A DNA stretch of 64,000 nt from Isoetes taiwanensis (GCA_021234155.1 JAJEKV010000027.1:17578891-17642890); one strand, 5' to 3'. Shown: positions 33,427-46,389, numbered from the stretch's first letter. The notes: generated from the letters alone by a model not told the origin. Numbers and translations: made by a program.

Positions 33427-34950
33427 ACCTGCCAAGAAATCTCATCATTCTGGGGTTCAGCTTTTTTATGGAAATTTCGGTGCCAGTGTACATAAAGCAA
33501 TTCGCCATTCTATCTGGACATGATCCAATATACACGGGCTCATGCTGGGTAAGATCCTTTATAGAATTTTGAATGCATACAAGCAAATATTTTTTATAAG
33601 TCCATAATATAAGATATAATGTTTTCCCTTTCTTTCTTGCTAGTTCAAATAATCTCTTCAATCTCACATTCTCTTCAAGCTCAACTTGGCACCCATTGTT
33701 AGAGTAGTATTGAATGACGCCATGAAGCTTGAAGTTGGCAAGAAAGCTAGAGGGGCAACATGGTGGAAGAATTTCAGAACGTTCAGAGGTGACAAAAAAA
33801 AATGAAGAATTTTACAAGTTGCCATTCAATTTGAAATTTATCCTCTAGTAAATGTGATTATATAACACTATTCCCGCTCCTGACTAAAAAGTTATACCAA
33901 TCTTCTCTAAGGCCTCTGCTAGCGTTGTTCTGGCATGTATAAAATTAAAGCAAGACGCGACTGTGACAGATTCATTTAGATGTCTATATTAGATGAAGTT
34001 GCAAAGGCAAAAAATTCTAATCTACACCATCGATCCAAGATACCTTTCAAGGATCAATTTTTGTTTGAGAAAAGCATATTGTTAGGATTATAATGCCTCA
34101 GGCATTTTGTTGAGCATTATCTTTATGCTATGTCATATGTCATATGTCTGAACCTTCCAATGATGCTGGTCCCATTGAAATAGACAACCATCATCAAAGG
34201 ATGATGATGGGGATGATGAGGAACTTCTCGTTAAAAAGGTTCCTTTGGACATTTAAATATGATGTTGAAAATTTCAAAAAATATATTATTTATTGACTAC
34301 CTTTTTTTAATTAAATATTTCAATCTTCACTCTTAGTTTTGTATTGTTAGTTTGTAGTATGCTGTTTTATGTACTGGTCTTGTTTAAAACACGTGGTTTC
34401 TTTGTGAAAATGGCCCTTTTAGATTTTGGACTCTTTTTGGGTTGCCCCTAAGGGGGCAAACTCTTGTTTGTGTGGGTATGTGGCATATTCCAGGTATATG
34501 CCAGTATATGCCCGGAATATGCCAATGACTGCTAAAAACCCACTATTGTATGTAAACTGGCGGTCATTTCATTGCTGGGCAGCCACTCTGGAAACCGGGT
34601 AACCGGTGTTCTGGCGATGGTGTCTTGGCAAATAACGATGCGCCGCTTGGAGCCGCTTTCTTGAAGATGTATTGCAATATAGAGGTATTTTTTCCTTTGA
34701 TAAGATCAGTCTGATTAGTAATTGATTGCTTCGGTAAAATCATCCCGACGAGCTTATGCTCCTTTAAACAAGAATATGGAGTACTTGCTATGAATGATTG
34801 CTCATAATGGGAATGCAAACCGGATGCTTATGCAAACGAGTATGCTTGAATAATTATAATCGAAACCGTCACAAAAATACAAATGCAAATTATTTTGGGG
34901 AAATGATGCTATGGAGGGCAAGACGTTAGCAACGTTACAAAGAAGGTTGG
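33427..34950. other. No recognisable gene
   Basis: Mostly AT-rich. A short plus-strand run near 33720-33790 (NDAMKLEVGKKARGATWWKN) might be coding, family unknown. A hairpin word TTGCCCCTAAGGGGGCAA-like lies at 34442-34460, and AATGCCTCAGGCATT (a perfect palindrome around one base) at 34092-34106. Confidence 0.4.
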
Positions 34951-35820
34951 GGAGATGGTGCTCATGTAGCAGAGTCCAATGGGGGTAACTCCTCGGCCGG
35001 GCTGGTGCAAATGGGTGGAACGGTACTCATGGAGCTAGTTCCTCGAGCTGCATCAGATGGGGTGATTCCCATGGAACAAGTTCGATTGGAATGCTACCGG
35101 AGGGAATGCACCGCCAGCTTTTGGATGGAATGCTTGTGGGGAAGCCGATCCCCCAGCTCGGATGGTATGCTCTTGCAAATGAACCCGTTAGTTCTCGACA
35201 CGATGTCGTCAAGGGCGAATTTGCCACCTCACGGATGGAATGTTGTCGGAGGAAATGAACCCCGCCAGCTGGATGGAATGTTCTTGGAGACACGCACGGT
35301 AGTTTAAATAATGGTGGAGATTAGCTTGGAATGCAACTCCACAAATAAGTATAGTAATAATATTAATGCATCCGGATGGAGTGGAATCTCATCAAAGTGG
35401 AATACATCATCCGTGGGTTATGACTTTCGTGATGATTCTATTAATGCTTATATCGCCGAGAAGGCAAAGCCTACAAAGTCGAGAGGAAGAGGTAGGAGAG
35501 CGTGGTTGCTAGAAGTCCTTCATATCCTCCCTACGATGAAGACCGTGGTTTTAGAGAGGGAAAACATAGGTATTGACTTTGACAAATATGAAGATGCACC
35601 AGTTGAAGTCCATGGAAGTAATGCACCACCAGTGGGGAGAGTTCTGCATATCTAGGTTTCTCGTATTTATTCTATTTGAAAATATTAAATTGTGCAAATA
35701 TGAAAAGCCTACTCCAAAGGTAAACATATGCAATTCGATTTCTTTAGCAGGAGGGATTTGATGGCATGTGCACAAACCGATCCGGAAATATAGCACCTTT
35801 TGCTTTTCTATTATTGAAAA

Positions 35821-36066
35821 GATCTTGCAACCGCAAGATTTGAATCAACAACGGAGATCGACAAGCATTTCCTTCAGCTCTTATAATTTGCACCTACTAC
35901 CGAGCTATGTTTGCGGTGTTATATATCACCTAGTATTTCAATAATGTCGATCTTGCAACCGCAAGATTTGAATCAACAACGGAGACGACAAGCATTTCCT
36001 TCAAATCTTATACTTGCACCTACTGGGAGCTATGTTTGCGGGTTATATGTCACCTAGTATTTCACC
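35821..36066 (+). repeat. 128-bp tandem duplication in an intron of the DDX3-like pseudogene
   Basis: Copies start at 35821 and 35949 with GATCTTGCAACCGCAAGATT, itself a short hairpin (CTTGC-AACC-GCAAG). They differ by a few 1-3-base indels. Confidence 0.85.
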
Positions 36067-36584
36067 TAGTACCGCTGATGTTGTGGATTACAGAGCCTAG
36101 TTAACGCTGGATGAAGCCGCTCTCCCGCCTTCCCAGCGCTTTGCATTTTCAGGGGACGAGCTTCAAGTGGTTGCAGAAGCTTCGGAAGTAATGTGCTTTC
36201 TCAGCCTTTCTTTGATCCGATAGAAACTTTATGTGTGATAGAATTTTCTTGGCATCTCAATTTGACACCCCTTTGAGGGATGAATGAGATGTCCCAAACA
36301 GGGAAAGATCCAGGGGTTGTTCCTTTAGTATCCTGTTATTTTTTTAGAAGAGGTGTAGGCTTATGTCGTAGTACTTTTTTTTTGAGGAAAACGGGATGGG
36401 CCTCCGTTAGTATGAGGAATAACAGAGAAGAAGTAGAGCTACCTTTGCTCAAGTACTAAGTTTGTGCATCTTATCCACCCCCTTTCCTGCCTGTGGTTCG
36501 AATACTTCCTATCTAGCCCCATATGAGGCTGTAATAAGGTCTTGTACCATTTCTTTATCAATAAAATATAAATATCTTGCCTCC

Positions 36585-36612
36585 GAAAAAAAAAATAATA
36601 ATAATAATTTAT
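36585..36612. repeat. A-run plus (ATA)n microsatellite
   Basis: A run of A then five to six ATA units. Confidence 0.8.
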
Positions 36613-36755
36613 TCTTATCATATTTGTGGGGACATAATTGGAGCATGTGATTAATTATATTGTGTCTTTGTGTGTTTAGATTTATGGAGAGGCAAAAGGT
36701 TTTCGTGATCTACCGTAAAAAGTTGTTGCAGTATATAGAGGCACATCTATTTTGA

Positions 36756-37085
<330 letters not shown>

Positions 37086-37512
37086 TAAGAAACCACATAT
37101 TTTTAACTATTGGGAAGGTTGGATCAAGTTCTGAGCTCATAGAACAGAAGATTGAGTTTATTGAAGACTATCAAAAGCGTCATAGGCTGAAGGTATTACT
37201 TATTGGCCAGGCCAGTTATAAAAGCAAGGTAACATTTGTGAGTGGATTTGACTTTTCATGCTTTTTATTTCCTGCTAACCATTCTGGATAGGACAGAATG
37301 TTTGTTTTTTGCTTATCAGAAGCTTGTATTCTTATCTGAAGATATTTGTGTTGCCAATTACCATCTCAGCAACTTTAGTTCCTTTACTTTCAAAGAATGT
37401 TTGACACCGATTTTTGTTGAGACTAAGAGAGGAGCAGACTTTCTCGAGGAATGGCTATGTCAAAATGGGTTGCCACCGATAGCCATACATGGGGATAGGT
37501 CACGTGGATGTA

Positions 37513-39729
37513 TGTCTTCATTCATGTGCATGATTCTTCCATGTGCTACATGTCAAAATTCATTATTTTCTTTGTAATAAATAGTGACGAGATACGAAAG
37601 CAAAGGAAAAAGGGCACCAAAGGTTAAGTAAGTGAAAGTAGCATAGCCGAGGCCAATTTAAAATCCCCAAGACCACCAAAGAACAACCAACCGGCTAACC
37701 GCTTTATAATCCATACCCAAAGAAAGCAAGTCCGCCATGCAATTGGCCACTCTCATACATGACAAAGAAGGAGTAGAAGGTGTCAGCCATGATTTCGATC
37801 AGCTACTACAAAGAATTCCCCGTGCTCTTCCTACCACACTTGATGAATCGATGGCTCTTGGGTGATGATGTTGTCATGCACATACATTGCTCCAAATTGC
37901 CCAATGTTTGAAATTGAACATCCCACTAGATCGCTTTGTGTTGTTCGGTTCGCCGCCTTGCAGATAGAATTCCGTGATGCACCATCCTTGCATTGTTGCA
38001 TCTCATTGCTAAAACTAGCATTACCACTTGTCCATTTTAAGCTTTTTCTTTCCAACATTTTTGCTTCTCAGAATGAATTTTTTCTTGGTTCCGTCACTAA
38101 CTTATTTTATACAACTTTTTTCTCATCCATCTTGTTGGGCCATCTTACCCGCTTTTCTACCTAACCTTCCTCACCATGCATCAAATGATAAAAGAATTTC
38201 GAAAGGACCTAAGTTTCTTTGAAGTCTATGGCAGTTTGAAGGAATAGTAATTTAGAATTATTTCTCTCCATGGTGTTCATAACATTAAAATAACGCTTAG
38301 GGCTGTCTCGACAATTCTTTTTAAAATGTACAAAAACCGAGGGCTTTTGGCTATCAAATTTGGTATTCTATCTTTGTTGAAATAGCACAAAGATTCAATA
38401 GGCATAATGCATAATGCCTTGACAAACCGAGATTGTACCTTGAAAGCTTCTTCTCAAGTCCGTAAAACGTTGGTTAAGTTAACTAGAAGCAACAAAGAAA
38501 AATGTAGTTTTGCCGCAAATGGATGAACTGCTTATGGTAGTAACGTCCGCTTTATGATCCATTTATTTGTAAGAGATTTCCAAGCGGCTTTCCTTAAAAG
38601 AAAAGATGATACGATTTTCTTCGTAAGCATTCTTGCCTCGGGCCAGAGATGAAAGGGTACTTTTGCTAACCCCATCCGCTCTATAAATAATATCTCCGCC
38701 TAACATCTCTGATGTTTTATCCATATTAGAATTTTCTCTCGCCTGGCTTCAACTTATTATAACGCTCCAATTCACAATTCGGATTCAAATCCATGTCCAA
38801 TAAGGTTCCACAAAGATCTTTTAGTGGATGCCACTCACGGAGCAAAATGCTCATTTGTGCATTTACCCAACATATTTTATGTATTTACTATGTGTATTTA
38901 ACGATCCAATGGTTTGTAGCCTATGTATCAACGGGCCTAACTTAAAAAAAAACCACGTAAGAAATCGCTAGGCCTAGACACAAGGAAAGCACCTTTGAAA
39001 TATAGGCATCTTATATTTCTTATGCATCGTTTTGTTTATCGGTTTTTTCCATCTTAAATTCTAGACCATTGATGAGGGAGATCTTTTTTTTTTTACAAGT
39101 TAATCCTCTCACACGAGTCAATGGTGAAAAAAGATATTAAACCATAGCCAACCTCCTGCAGCATCAAAATAACGACGCTATCATGGTTCTCTCACATGGC
39201 ACATCGCAATAAGCAATTGCAACATCAACACATTTTCTACAAAACATTGACAACATGACCACAACACATTTTCTAGAAAACCATAACAATGACCGTAATG
39301 TACAACGCCCCTTTTCCCATTTCATAAACTACATACTTTTATCCGTGGTTTACATACAACACCATAGCAAACAAGCACCATACCAAACAACATGTACGGC
39401 CCCGTAACAAGTGCACGAATTTTCCAAAATGAACCCCTCTTAGAGCGGCAATAGCATGAAATTTCCAGCAATAAAACCATAATAGGGTGCAAATTCACGA
39501 ATTTTCCAAAGAATAAAACCTTTGTAGAACAAGAGCAACCGCAAGGACATGAAGCACCTATACTAGAGCATGAGCAAGAACACTCTACAATGGACTCTCA
39601 GAGTGCCTCTTACTGAACCACACTTGCAAATTATTCCAGCCCTAGAAACTATTTTGCCATTGCAAGTAATTCCAATCGCTACAAACAAAATACCACCCAA
39701 AAGTTACATTTAATCATGTACACCAGCTC
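37513..39729. other. No recognisable gene
   Basis: AT-rich and stop-rich. The minus frame 38058-37831 (NSICKAANRTTQSDLVGCSI) is the only sizeable open stretch and is not recognised. Confidence 0.4.
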
Positions 39730-40500
39730 TTATTGGTTCTTTCTCTTCATAAGATAGCGGAACTTCAAAGAAGAAATCCATGTAAGTGTGCAAAGCATTG
39801 GCATAACTTTTGCTATAAAAATCCCCTTGCTAACAATTTCATTGATATATATTTGCGACTTTCTTGTTCCACTATGTGAGATACTCTCGACAACTTTATA
39901 ATATGTTTTCTTCACATGTTCATCACAAAATGTTATTTGCCCAAGAGCCAAAGATCGCCTGCACATAACATTCTCGGTGATGCTTTTCAATTAAATCCAC
40001 GAGCCTTTCTCGCGAAGCACCAAGTCTTTTGGCAAGATTACACAATTTGTACCATGGAGCAAAAACGAGGCTAAGAAGCAACTCGTTTTCCAAATGAAGT
40101 TGATCAAGGTTCTTCATTTTATTTAACATCTATTGATATCATTCTCGCTGACGCTTTTCAATTAAATCCACCCCGCCTTTCTCGCAAAAGCAATCGAACC
40201 TTTCCGCAAGACCACATAATTTTACCACTTTAATAGCTAAGAAAACTCGCTTTTCCAAATACGCTGAGCAAGATTGTCTTTCATATTTAACATTTAGCAT
40301 AAGTTGCCTTCACATACTTGACGAGATGTCACTTCGCCTAAAAGCCTAGCATGCAAAGCATATTTATGACATTATTATTGATGCTTTCAACCAATTTTTT
40401 TTTTCAGCAAGCCATAGAAAATGTACCATGGAGTAAAAAACGGATGCTAAGAAGCAACGTGTTTTGAGCTGAGGTTCTTTGTTATTACTTGTAACATAAG
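39730..40500 (-). repeat. Degenerate tandem array of ~170-230-bp units with coding-like minus strand
   Basis: Units beginning GCTTTTCAATTAAATCCA start at 39982 and 40153, with a weaker third at 40382 (TGCTTTCAACCAATTTTT). Each carries TTTCTCGC and a CCATGGAG or ACCACTT word at matching offsets. On the minus strand the best unit reads RERLVDLIEKHHRECYVQAI and FGSWANNIL, then DEHVKKTYYKVVESI. The units may be duplicated exons of a helical-repeat protein that I cannot name. Confidence 0.55.
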
Positions 40501-40671
40501 CATTTATGATTTCTATCTCAGATAGCCGTAAAATGAGTCCCCGAAGTTCTTTACGTGATACACAAAACAGATATAGCCGAGAAGGCTTCCAAATGGAATT
40601 TTACCGTGACGTGATCAAATATTAAGCAAATATAAATAGATTTTGTTCCAAATGTTCGTGGTTATAGTTTT

Positions 40672-40815
40672 GAATTGATTGTCAAAACATGATTTTGAAC
40701 TATGATTTAAACCCCTTCACTCCCCGGCCATGGGTTGCTGACAATGAACTATGATTTAAACCCCTTCACCCTCCGCCCATGGAGGGCAACCTTTCGTGCA
40801 CAGCACCTTGTTTTT
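40672..40815 (+). repeat. Dispersed repeat family with CCCTCC...GGAGGG hairpin, copy 1
   Basis: Starts TTGAATTGATTGTCAAAACA and ends GCAGCACCTTGTTT. Contains an internal 48-bp tandem duplication (40698 and 40746, GAACTATGATTTAAACCCC). The core CCGCCCATGGAGGGCAACC can form a hairpin. Copy 2 is 41619-41712, copy 3 (core only) 47408-47461. Confidence 0.75.
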
Positions 40816-41618
40816 GCATCGCCGGTTTGAGGATAGTCGCAACAAACGGCCTTATTTGCAGAGAGTTGATGCGCGATGCCATAAAAGGATAATATTGCGC
40901 TACAAAATGGGTTATGGCGAAGTTGTTTCTCCTTGCCTGAAGTTTCGTGGATGAAAAGGTTGGGGCCCATTATATAGTGATGAAGGATCCGCCTTTTGGT
41001 GTGTTGCTTAGCATTAAGAGATTACCGTAACATTTGGTATCACAACCAAGGTTCAATTAGTGGCAGCCACCTCCATGTAACTAACTAACTAACCAACTAA
41101 CTTTCCCACCATGTTGTGGATCATGTATGCTACTACAATTTCAACTTGCACAATCTGCTATATGCCATTTGTGACCCTAATAATTTGTTCCAATTCAAAT
41201 ATGTATGGAATACATCCAAATATAGAAATGCTCCATGTCGAATGTTTATTTCCTTATCTAATACATTCACGCGGATGTGACTTCGTTCAACGATGCTATA
41301 GATGAAGACCTATAGCTTAAAAATATTGTGGGTACCGGGAAATGCCGACATTAAGGCGACGCTTGATGTTAGGCTATGCATCAATGTTTCATTCCTCTAC
41401 AAAGCCTGCTCCTCGATGTTTGAAGCTCTCCGACAAAAAAACCGATCAAAGGTCTTCAAGGAGTTCTCTCATTTCTATGCTAACAAAACATGTATTTCCA
41501 TTTTCTGCTCTATTACACTTGTCCTTATGCTCTGTAATACTTCTTCCAAAGATTTCTTCAGGCCAATTCCAATAAAGTCATGGTATCAAGTATTCTATTG
41601 TCTAGAATTAGCAATTTG

Positions 41619-41712
41619 AATTGATTGTCAAAACATAACTTTGAACTATGATTTAGGCCACTTCGTCCTCCGGCCATAGAGGGCAACCCTCCGTGCGCAG
41701 CACCTTGTTTCT
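41619..41712 (+). repeat. Same dispersed repeat, copy 2
   Basis: Shares the start, the CCTCCGGCCATAGAGGGCAA core and the end CAGCACCTTGTTT with copy 1, without the 48-bp duplication. The ORFs at 41302-41619 just upstream resemble nothing known. Confidence 0.75.
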
Positions 41713-41940
41713 TTTTTCTTTTTCTTTTTTTAAATCATAAAATGAACAAAATTTTGGGGGAAAAAATTGACGCAATTGCACTGTAGCTCAATAATACAAT
41801 TGCTTCATTACCTTCTTTTACTAAATGGTGTATTACCGAGCACTCCAAAAGCTGCAAAAGCTTCAAACATCTGCATACATAATTTTGATGAAGATTTGCA
41901 CTATAGCTAATATTGCTAATCATGAAAATCTCAACGCATA

Positions 41941-41946
41941 TTTATT
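41941..41946 (-). promoter_or_regulatory. AATAAA poly(A) signal of the germin-like gene
   Basis: TTTATT on the plus strand is AATAAA on the gene strand, ~65 bp after the TAA at 42011-42013. Confidence 0.5.
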
Positions 41947-42010
41947 TGGGGTTTAACAATTAGAATATGGATCATACAGATGCCAAAGCTCCTTGACTTG
42001 TCCTCCAGGC

Positions 42011-42705
42011 TTATTCAAATTTGTCCTGAGAAGCTTGCTTAACCTTGTCCTGATAGGCCTTACTTACAGCCTTCCTGAGCAGCCACACATCTCTATTTGT
42101 AAGTCCAGCAAAGTTCTTCTGAATAACCTCATCAAGGATATAAGGACTCGAATTGAGAAGGGAGAGAGCAGCATCCGAGCGACCGGGGTTTTGGCTACTG
42201 AAGGCGGCGACAGCGACGGCAGGAGAATCATCATCGAGGTTGAGCTGGAAATGAAGGAGGCCCATGGGGAAAATGGTGAGGTCACCGGGGAGCAAGGTCT
42301 TGGCATAGAGGGTGTAATTGGTGGAGACAAAGCCAGAGTAAAGCCGGCCGGAGATGACGTGGAAAACCTCGGCGGCACGGGGTGGACATGTGGAGGGTTA
42401 AGGCCACCTGGGCCGAAATCAATGCGGGCAAAGGAGAGGCCCTGAGTGTTGAGGGCTGGAAACCTGGCCACGTTTACAAGGTTGGAGTTCAGACTGGCTG
42501 TAACATTGTTTGGATTTCTGAGCTCTGTAGACACAAAATCATCCGCTGTCACAGATTCCTCCTCCTTGCAGGGATAGCCATTCAGGACCACTTCGCTGTT
42601 CAGATCTGCCACACAGAAATCTTGCAGCGCTTGGACTTCGGCTTCCGATCGCTTGGCAGCGCTGCATATTATGAGCAGAACGATGATCCCAGGTATTTTC
42701 TCCAT
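42011..42705 (-). pseudogene. Germin-like protein, intronless, one 1-bp frameshift
   Basis: Germin-like proteins are secreted manganese cupins (oxalate oxidase or superoxide dismutase activity in some). I start at the ATG 42703-42705 because a signal peptide follows directly (MEKIPGIIVLLIICSAAKRS); an upstream in-frame Met at 42786 would bury it. DFCVADL and NGYPCK carry the two conserved Cys. Cupin box 1 reads GGLNPPHVHP, then, after the shift, AAEVFHVISG; box 2 is PMGLLHFQLN. All three His and the Glu metal ligands are present, but one C is missing in the CCCC run near 42379-42382, between the second His and the Glu. The rest is uninterrupted to the TAA. About 231 residues, normal for the family. 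A TATA box and a poly(A) signal are in place. It is the least damaged gene in the window; a sequencing error is a real alternative to a dead gene. Confidence 0.9.
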
Positions 42706-42737
42706 GCCTGTTGCTCTTTGATTTGTCTTCCATGCTT

Positions 42738-42745
42738 CTTTTATA
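42738..42745 (-). promoter_or_regulatory. TATA box of the germin-like gene
   Basis: TATAAAAG on the minus strand, 33 bp upstream of the chosen ATG. The leader would be very short, so a transcription start very near the ATG is implied. Confidence 0.5.
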
Positions 42746-43699
42746 AGTAGATGATTCTTTGTTTTTAGCTTGGCCGTCTTCACCATGTCGATGGGGACGG
42801 TTCAGCCACTTTTGCTGTTTGTAAATCAATCGTTCATCCTTTAAGCGTGTTAAAAACCTTTCTCTCGGACGTTTAACCAACTAGTTCTACAACGTGGCTA
42901 TTATTGAGGGAGCCCAAACAAGAGAATCAGCCAAAAGCATGGAGCCAGAAAACGGAAGCCATGTTGGTACACTCAAGGTTTTGACCAAATCTTGGCAAGG
43001 AAACTAGCTTGTCTTAAGCTCCAACCAAACAACCCCACAAATGTTATGTCAATTGCATATTTCATAGTCTCACGGTAGATTTTCTAAAGTTTGTGTTGCC
43101 TTGTAAGTTTTGTTCTGACATGTACACATATGGCAATGGTCCCATGCTTACCGAGAATCGTCTTTCCAAAAATACCATAAGCATTCATCATCTTACGACT
43201 CTAAAAAACAGTGTATCATAAAAATTGGATTTGGAAATAACACCATGTAGAAGATGGAGTTGCTCCATAGCAATTAGATTAAGCTTAGCCAAGTCAAAGA
43301 TAGCGATCAAAGTCAGCTTTTTTGTTTTCTAAGTCCCGTGTTGCATATAATCCAGCCCTAGGTAAGCCTCAAGTTGTTCTATCCGAGGAAACACTTGCTG
43401 AAATAGAGGCGAGTCAGCAAGGTTTTGAATATGATCCAAATGCAAGGACACGTACAAGAAAATCATTGCCGAGAGCTTTCTCAAGTCATGATGGCAATAG
43501 ATTTGGTAGTGGAATTCGTTATCGATCATCGAGCTTGTTTTTTAATTAAGTAAAGAGTTATTGATCTGGAATGTTGGTTGTTACAGGCAACATTGCAATG
43601 ACCAGACTGGACACTAACAGGGATGACGGTGCTATTGAATCTGCAGGAGCAGTTGCTCCTAAACGTGGAATGATATTACCTTTTGAGCCACTTGCTAAG

Positions 43700-44167
43700 A
43701 GGGTGCCCGTCAACGGGGCACTGCCCTTTCCGGGGCGGTTGAATCTGACGGCTAAGAGGAAAGGGCGGTTGAATCTGACGGCTAAGATTTGTCCGTTCAA
43801 AATTCCCGCCTTTTTACATTTTCTTTAAAGCCCCACAACTTTTTGTGTGGGAGGCGAAATCATGGCGGACCACTTGCATTAGAATCGCATTAACGAGACC
43901 TATAAAATGAGTACTTGTTTGTCCCATTTTGAGCATGTGGTCAACATGCACCATTGAAGGGCACCCCATTCACCCCGTGGGGCAGTTAAGGGGCTCCATT
44001 TAAAGCCTTTTTATTCCCGTTTCAGGGCACCGCACCAGGCGGTTTTAGGTTCATCAGAAAGCCCTCTTTCAAGGGCATCGAATGCACCATCTTGGGCCCG
44101 TTTCTGAGCTGTGGAGGACCTCCATCGTCCCATTTGTCTTCATATCTGCCCCGTAGACGGGCACCCT
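43700..44167. mobile_element. 468-bp inverted-repeat element in an ABCG exon, no target duplication
   Basis: The ends 43700-43720 (AGGGTGCCCGTCAACGGGGC) and 44147-44167 are inverted repeats with 20 of 21 bases matching. Deleting the insert joins PFEPLAK to AFDNVKY exactly as in PDR proteins, so no bases of the host look duplicated. A GGGCGGTTGAATCTGACGGC unit is tandemly repeated at ~43734-43787. It has no coding capacity of note. Superfamily unknown. Confidence 0.72.
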
Positions 44168-44189
44168 GCCTTTGATAATGTGAAATATT

Positions 44190-44311
44190 GGGACAAGTGC
44201 ATTATACAGCCTCTCTCCCCTACGTGGCGCTATCCTAGCCCTTCATTTCAAACATGGACGGCCAGATATCAGCCACGTAGGGGAGGGGGGGCTGCATAAT
44301 GCACTCTACCC
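44190..44311. mobile_element. 122-bp hAT-like MITE in the same ABCG exon
   Basis: Flanked by a perfect 8-bp duplication GAAATATT (44182-44189, 44312-44319). The ends GGGACAAGTGCATTATACAG and its right partner form ~35-bp imperfect inverted repeats, so most of the element is a hairpin. Excising it with one duplication restores VKYFVDMP. Only 22 bp separate it from the preceding element. Confidence 0.9.
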
Positions 44312-46389
44312 GAAATATTTTGTTGATATGCCTTTGGTAAGCTTCTCTATCCCTCCAAGTGTTGCTACAATTTCACTAAATCTCGTTTTTACTTTTACAG
44401 GAAATGAAGGCTCAAGGGGAAACAGAAACAAGACTTCAGCTATTGCGTGGTGTGACAGGTGCCTTTCGTCTGGGGGTACCGGGGGTACTCACATCTTTGA
44501 TGGGGGTTAGTAGTGCTGGGAAGACTACTTTTATGGATGTCCTAGCGGGAAGAAAAACTGGTGGATATATCGAGGGTGAAATTAGTATTTCTGGTTTTCC
44601 AAAAAAGCAAGAGACATTTGCTCGTGTCTCAGGGTATTGTGAACACACACAATATTCACTCCCCTCAGGTTACTGTTCTAGAATCATTATTGTTTTCTGC
44701 ATGGCTGCATCTACCAGCAGACATTCCATCCAAAAACAAAATACTGGGTCTTACTAAACTATTTGTTTGATCAAATTTTAGTGCTTATTTTGATGTTTTA
44801 CATGTGATTCCATGCAGACTTTTGTAGATCAGGTGGTGGAACTAGTGGAGCTTGAGAATCTGCGAGATGCTATTGTTGGACTTCCTGGGGTAACAGGCCC
44901 ATCTACAGAGCAAAGGAAACGGTTAACAATTGTGGTTGAATTGGTTGCAAATCCTTCAATAATCTTCATGGATGAGCCTACTTCTGGGTTAGATGCAAGA
45001 GCAGCAGCAATTGTTATGAGGACGTTTAGGAACACAGTTGATACAGGCCGAACTGTAGTCTGTACGATCCATCAACCAAGCATAGACATGTTTGAAGCTT
45101 TTGATGAGGTAATCTCTTTTCCATCATAAACATGAAGGAACAACAACTAATAAAAAACTAATAACTTCCACTTTTGAACTACAGTTGTTGTTCTTAATGA
45201 AAAGGGGAGGCCGAGTGATCTATGCAGGACCTCTTTGCTGAAGGTCACCAAAGCTCATTGAATACTTTGAGGTGCAGTTTATATGATTGTTCTATTTCTT
45301 AACTCCCCGGCGTCATTGCTTGCTTATACTATTTAGTATATGGTATGTAGGCTATTCCTGGAGTTACCAAAATTACAGAAGGATACAATCCTGCTATTTG
45401 GATGTTAGAGGTCAGCTCAGATGCAGCTGAGCAGTGGTTGGGAGTAGATTTTGCAGACATTTATCTGCAGTCATCTCTATATCAGTAAGCTTTATAGAAT
45501 CCTATAGAGAATTTTCTTCACAAATTTGACAAGTACATTTTCTGACCGCTGTGCTATTTTCAGGCGTAATAAAAAACTAGTGGCAGAATTGAGTAAACCA
45601 GCACCACATGCTAAAGATCTGTTCTTTCCATCCCAATTTTCGCAATCATTTTATGGACAATTTAAATGCTGCTTATGGAAACAAAATTGGACATATTGGC
45701 GAAGCCCTGACTACAATGCAGTCTGACTCTTTTTCACTTTTGTAGCCGCCCTTCTTTTTGGCTCCATATTTTACAAAGCTGGTTTGAAAAGGTGTATGAT
45801 AGTTTACCTTTATTTGCTTTATATGTCTAGTTAGATATTGAACTCATGGTATGTGCATTCAGGAGTATACAACAGGATTTGTTTACAGTAATAGGAGGCA
45901 TGTATGGAGCTGTTGTATTCCTTGGTATTAATAACTGTTCGACAGCAGGATAAGCTCCACAATAATTGTGTGAGTATGCACCAGTAAAAATTGGTTTCCA
46001 TGTACACTGGGACTGGTTAACTGGTTGTTGCCTACTAGCCTATTGTAGCAACAGAACGAACTGTCTTTTGTAGAGAACGAGCAGCTGGAATGTATTCTGC
46101 TCTTCCATATGCTTTGGCTCAAGTAACCCATTTCTCCTTTAAATGTTGTATTACCTATAAGTTGTACACAGAATAACACTTATGCATCACAGGTGGTGAT
46201 TGAATTGCCGTATTTATTCATACAAACTATTGTATATGGTGCTATTACATATGCATCAATCTGCTTTCAATGGACTCCTGCAAAATTCTTTTGCTATCTC
46301 GTTATGATGTTCTTTACATTCATGTATTTCACATATAGTCATGAAATTAAAGTTTTTAGCATGCGGAGGAGCCCAATCCAATTCGATTC

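Larger units (their letters stand above)
43340..46337 (+). pseudogene. PDR-type ABCG transporter pseudogene, C-terminal half
   Basis: Full-size ABCG (PDR) transporters export terpenoids, hormones and cuticle lipids at the plant plasma membrane. Exons, with GT-AG introns: LGKPQVVLSEETL (43360-43400); GNIAMTRLDTNRDDGAIES to PKRGMILPFEPLAK (43588-43699); FDNVKYFVDMPL (44168-44189 plus 44312-44327); the nucleotide-binding domain from 44401 (Walker [10 protein letters not shown], usual GVSGAGKTT); 44819-45108 (signature GPSTEQRKR, usual LSTEQ; Walker [13 protein letters not shown]); 45183-45272; 45351-45487; 45563-45793; 45863-45948; 46039-46122; 46194-46337 (membrane part, ASICFQWTPAKFFCYL). Damage: a 6-bp duplication before Walker A, a shift after SGYCEH, TGA stops at ~45238 and 45724, a lost GT donor at 45949, two inserted elements, and no first half or 3' end. 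Confidence 0.92.

Noticed and set aside
33680-33810. hAT transposase fragment
   Set aside because: NDAMKLEVGKKARGATWWKN looked transposase-like, but no RW-E or dimerisation motif follows, so it is not called.
41993-42750. Plus-strand genes opposite the germin-like gene
   Set aside because: These frames are shadows of the strongly coding minus strand, where cupin boxes and a signal peptide are clear.
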